From: Sphingobium amiense
GTDB lineage: Bacteria > Pseudomonadota > Alphaproteobacteria > Sphingomonadales > Sphingomonadaceae
Length of the DNA stretch: 64,000 bases
Assembly (NCBI RefSeq): GCF_003967075.1
Contig: NZ_AP018664.1
Span: 1,736,001 to 1,800,000 of the forward strand
Direction of reading: 5' to 3'
Position numbers and translations under genes: made by a program. The notes under the pieces were generated by a model, which was not told where the DNA came from, made no database searches, and saw nothing but the letters and a program-made list of their open reading frames with translations. Positions 62,608 to 64,000 of this stretch are shown in pieces (position 1 is the stretch's first letter; every line of letters begins with the position of its first letter).

Positions 62608-64000
62608 TGGGGCTGATCTCGGACATCGGCGCAGGCCTCAGCCGCGCTGCCTATTCCTTGGGTATCAGCTTCGGCCAGCCCCGCCGCGACGCTGGCCGCA
62701 GCGACATCCCTGAGATGAATGGCTGGAATCCGCCTCCCGGGTTTGCCGGTTCGAACAGTTATGGCGAGCGGGACGCCATCCTCGGTCGCGCGCGGGATCT
62801 CGACAAGAACAACGCGTGGATCAACGGCGGGCTTGATAGGCGTGTCGAATCCGTCATCGGCGGGTCGATCCGTCTGGCAGCCCAGCCCGAGCTGACCATC
62901 CTCAATCGCGATTACGACTGGCGTATGAAGTGGACCGCCAAGACGGAGGCCCGCTTCAAGGTCTGGGGCAAGGACATCGAACGCCGATGCGATGCTCGGC
63001 AGATGCTGACCTTCGGGCAGATCACTAAGCTCGCCTATCTCACCTATATCCGCGATGGCGAGGTGGCGGCCGAGATTCGTGACGACAAGCGCGGCATCTC
63101 GAACACCACGAACGTCCTGCTCTTCGAAGCCGAGCGCATCAGCACGCCGAGCGACCGGATGTTCGAAGAGGGACCGCTGCTCCGCAATGGCATTGCCTTC
63201 TCATCCAGCGGCGCGGCCATCAGCTATTACGTGGCGTCGCGTCACCCGGCAGACAGCGCTGGCCGCAAGACATCGGACCGGTGGGACTATATCCCCCGCT
63301 TCGGCAAAACCGGGCGCGCCAAGCTGGTCCATGTGTTCAGCCCCCGCTACGCAGAACAGAACCGCGGCATCTCGCGCCTCGCCGAAGCGATGGTCCCGGC
63401 GAAAATGCTGGACCGCGTCGACCGGGCGGAGGTTCAGGCCGCGCTCAAAGCGGCCATTCTGTCGTTCTTCATCAGATCGCCCGGGTCGACCGATGATCTG
63501 CAGGCCGCGCTGGCGCCGACCGGCAACGACAATGAGCTGGACGCATGGGTCGACAAGTATCTCGACTATCGTACCAAGTCGCCGGTCCGCATGGATGCGG
63601 CGCAGATCGTCCACCTCCTTCCCGAGGAGGACGTGGTCGCTCCGGATGCCAGCCATCCGAATAGCAACTATCCCGCCTTCGCGCGCTTCGTCCTCCAGAA
63701 GATCGCTGCGTCGCTCGGCATCAGCTACCCTCAGCTGTCGCAGGACTGGTCGGGCATCAACTATTCGTCGGCGCGCGCCCTGCTCAACGAACTGTGGCGC
63801 TCCTTCCTTGAGGATCGTGAGTTCTTCACGCAGCAGTTCTGCACCCCGATCTATGCCGCATGGCTCGAAGTGGAAGTCGCGAACGGGGACATCACTGTCC
63901 CGGGCGGCCCCGCCAACTTCTATCGTAACAAGACGGCTATCTGCATGGCGGAGTGGATCGGACCCGGACGAGGTTCGGTCGATCCGCTCAAAGAGGCGAA
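62607..64000 (+). CDS. Lambda-type phage portal protein (3' end cut by window)
   Basis: At least 464 residues of a portal of the lambda gpB family, the dodecameric ring through which DNA enters the capsid. Recognisable parts are ARDLDKNNAWINGGLDRRVESVIG, GEVAAEIRDDK, HVFSPRYAEQNRGISRLAEAM, and the family hallmark IAASLGISYPQLSQDWSGINYSSARALLNELWRSF. The gene has no stop before the window ends. Confidence 0.93.
   Translation, partial: MGLISDIGAGLSRAAYSLGISFGQPRRDAGRSDIPEMNGWNPPPGFAGSNSYGERDAILGRARDLDKNNAWINGGLDRRVESVIGGSIRLAAQPELTILNRDYDWRMKWTAKTEARFKVWGKDIERRCDARQMLTFGQITKLAYLTYIRDGEVAAEIRDDKRGISNTTNVLLFEAERISTPSDRMFEEGPLLRNGIAFSSSGAAISYYVASRHPADSAGRKTSDRWDYIPRFGKTGRAKLVHVFSPRYAEQNRGISRLAEAMVPAKMLDRVDRAEVQAALKAAILSFFIRSPGSTDDLQAALAPTGNDNELDAWVDKYLDYRTKSPVRMDAAQIVHLLPEEDVVAPDASHPNSNYPAFARFVLQKIAASLGISYPQLSQDWSGINYSSARALLNELWRSFLEDREFFTQQFCTPIYAAWLEVEVANGDITVPGGPANFYRNKTAICMAEWIGPGRGSVDPLKEA

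Larger units (their letters stand above)
40895..64000. mobile_element. Prophage, left part (integrase to portal; right end outside window)
   Basis: Continuous phage gene content: integrase at the tRNA, leftward recombination operon, repressor with operators, cro-like gene, replication genes, terminase, gpW-like and lambda-type portal genes. Genes are short and mostly overlapping, unlike the host side. The packaging module (GpA-type large terminase, gpW, lambda portal) indicates a tailed phage. The tail and lysis genes would lie to the right of the window. Confidence 0.95.

Overview
This is GC-rich alphaproteobacterial DNA that most resembles Sphingomonadales (Sphingobium/Sphingomonas type). 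The evidence is a pyruvate dehydrogenase E1-beta carrying its own lipoyl domain, a DUF4170 protein, a DUF883/holin-like envelope gene set, the dnaG-rpoD pair, and several dispersed palindromic repeats typical of this group. About 40.8 kb is host chromosome. The remaining 23.1 kb is the left part of a prophage integrated at a tRNA-Asn gene, and it runs off the right end of the window.

Host part, left to right. Central metabolism comes first: pdhA-pdhB, ftsB and eno on the minus strand. A plus-strand run of four small membrane/amphipathic proteins looks like an envelope-stress operon. DUF4170, a rhomboid protease and greA follow. The pyrimidine/arginine operon has the unusual order carA-rraB-(74-aa protein)-carB. 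Next are yqeY, a DUF559 nuclease gene bracketed by inverted repeats, dnaG and rpoD. A MoxR ATPase and its VWA/CoxE partner are separated by GFA, secreted and chemotaxis genes. Then come DUF1003 with a structured leader, anmK, tyrS, PilZ, MscS, recG diverging from sdhE, and mfd. Last are two exported proteins, MAPEG, an EAL phosphodiesterase, moaA-nadK and tRNA-Asn.

Prophage part. The tyrosine integrase lies just past the tRNA 3' end. It is the last gene of an almost gap-free leftward operon of 15 genes (50209 to 40970). That operon carries a RecE-like exonuclease, a putative annealase, a DnaQ-like exonuclease and many small proteins. An S24/LexA-type repressor (50583-51236) sits between two clusters of a 15-bp operator, GTGCGA-NNN-TCGCAC. 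One cluster covers a leftward promoter and the other covers the rightward cro-like promoter. A small lipoprotein gene follows the repressor and is probably expressed in the lysogen. The rightward operon (51342-59292) encodes regulators, an MT-A70 methyltransferase, a RuvC-like resolvase, a PAPS-reductase-like protein, a GIY-YIG/T5orf172 protein and replication proteins. One replication gene contains iteron-like repeats that may be the phage origin. After a terminator, the late genes begin: small and large (GpA-type) terminase, gpW-like joining protein, and a lambda-type portal cut by the window edge.

The observations most worth following up are: (1) the DUF559 gene inside a pair of REP-like inverted repeats, with a gene-less copy of the same repeat pair 17 kb away; (2) the operator constellation that puts recombination and integration under one repressor; (3) the iteron cluster inside the replication gene; (4) the repressor-linked lipoprotein.
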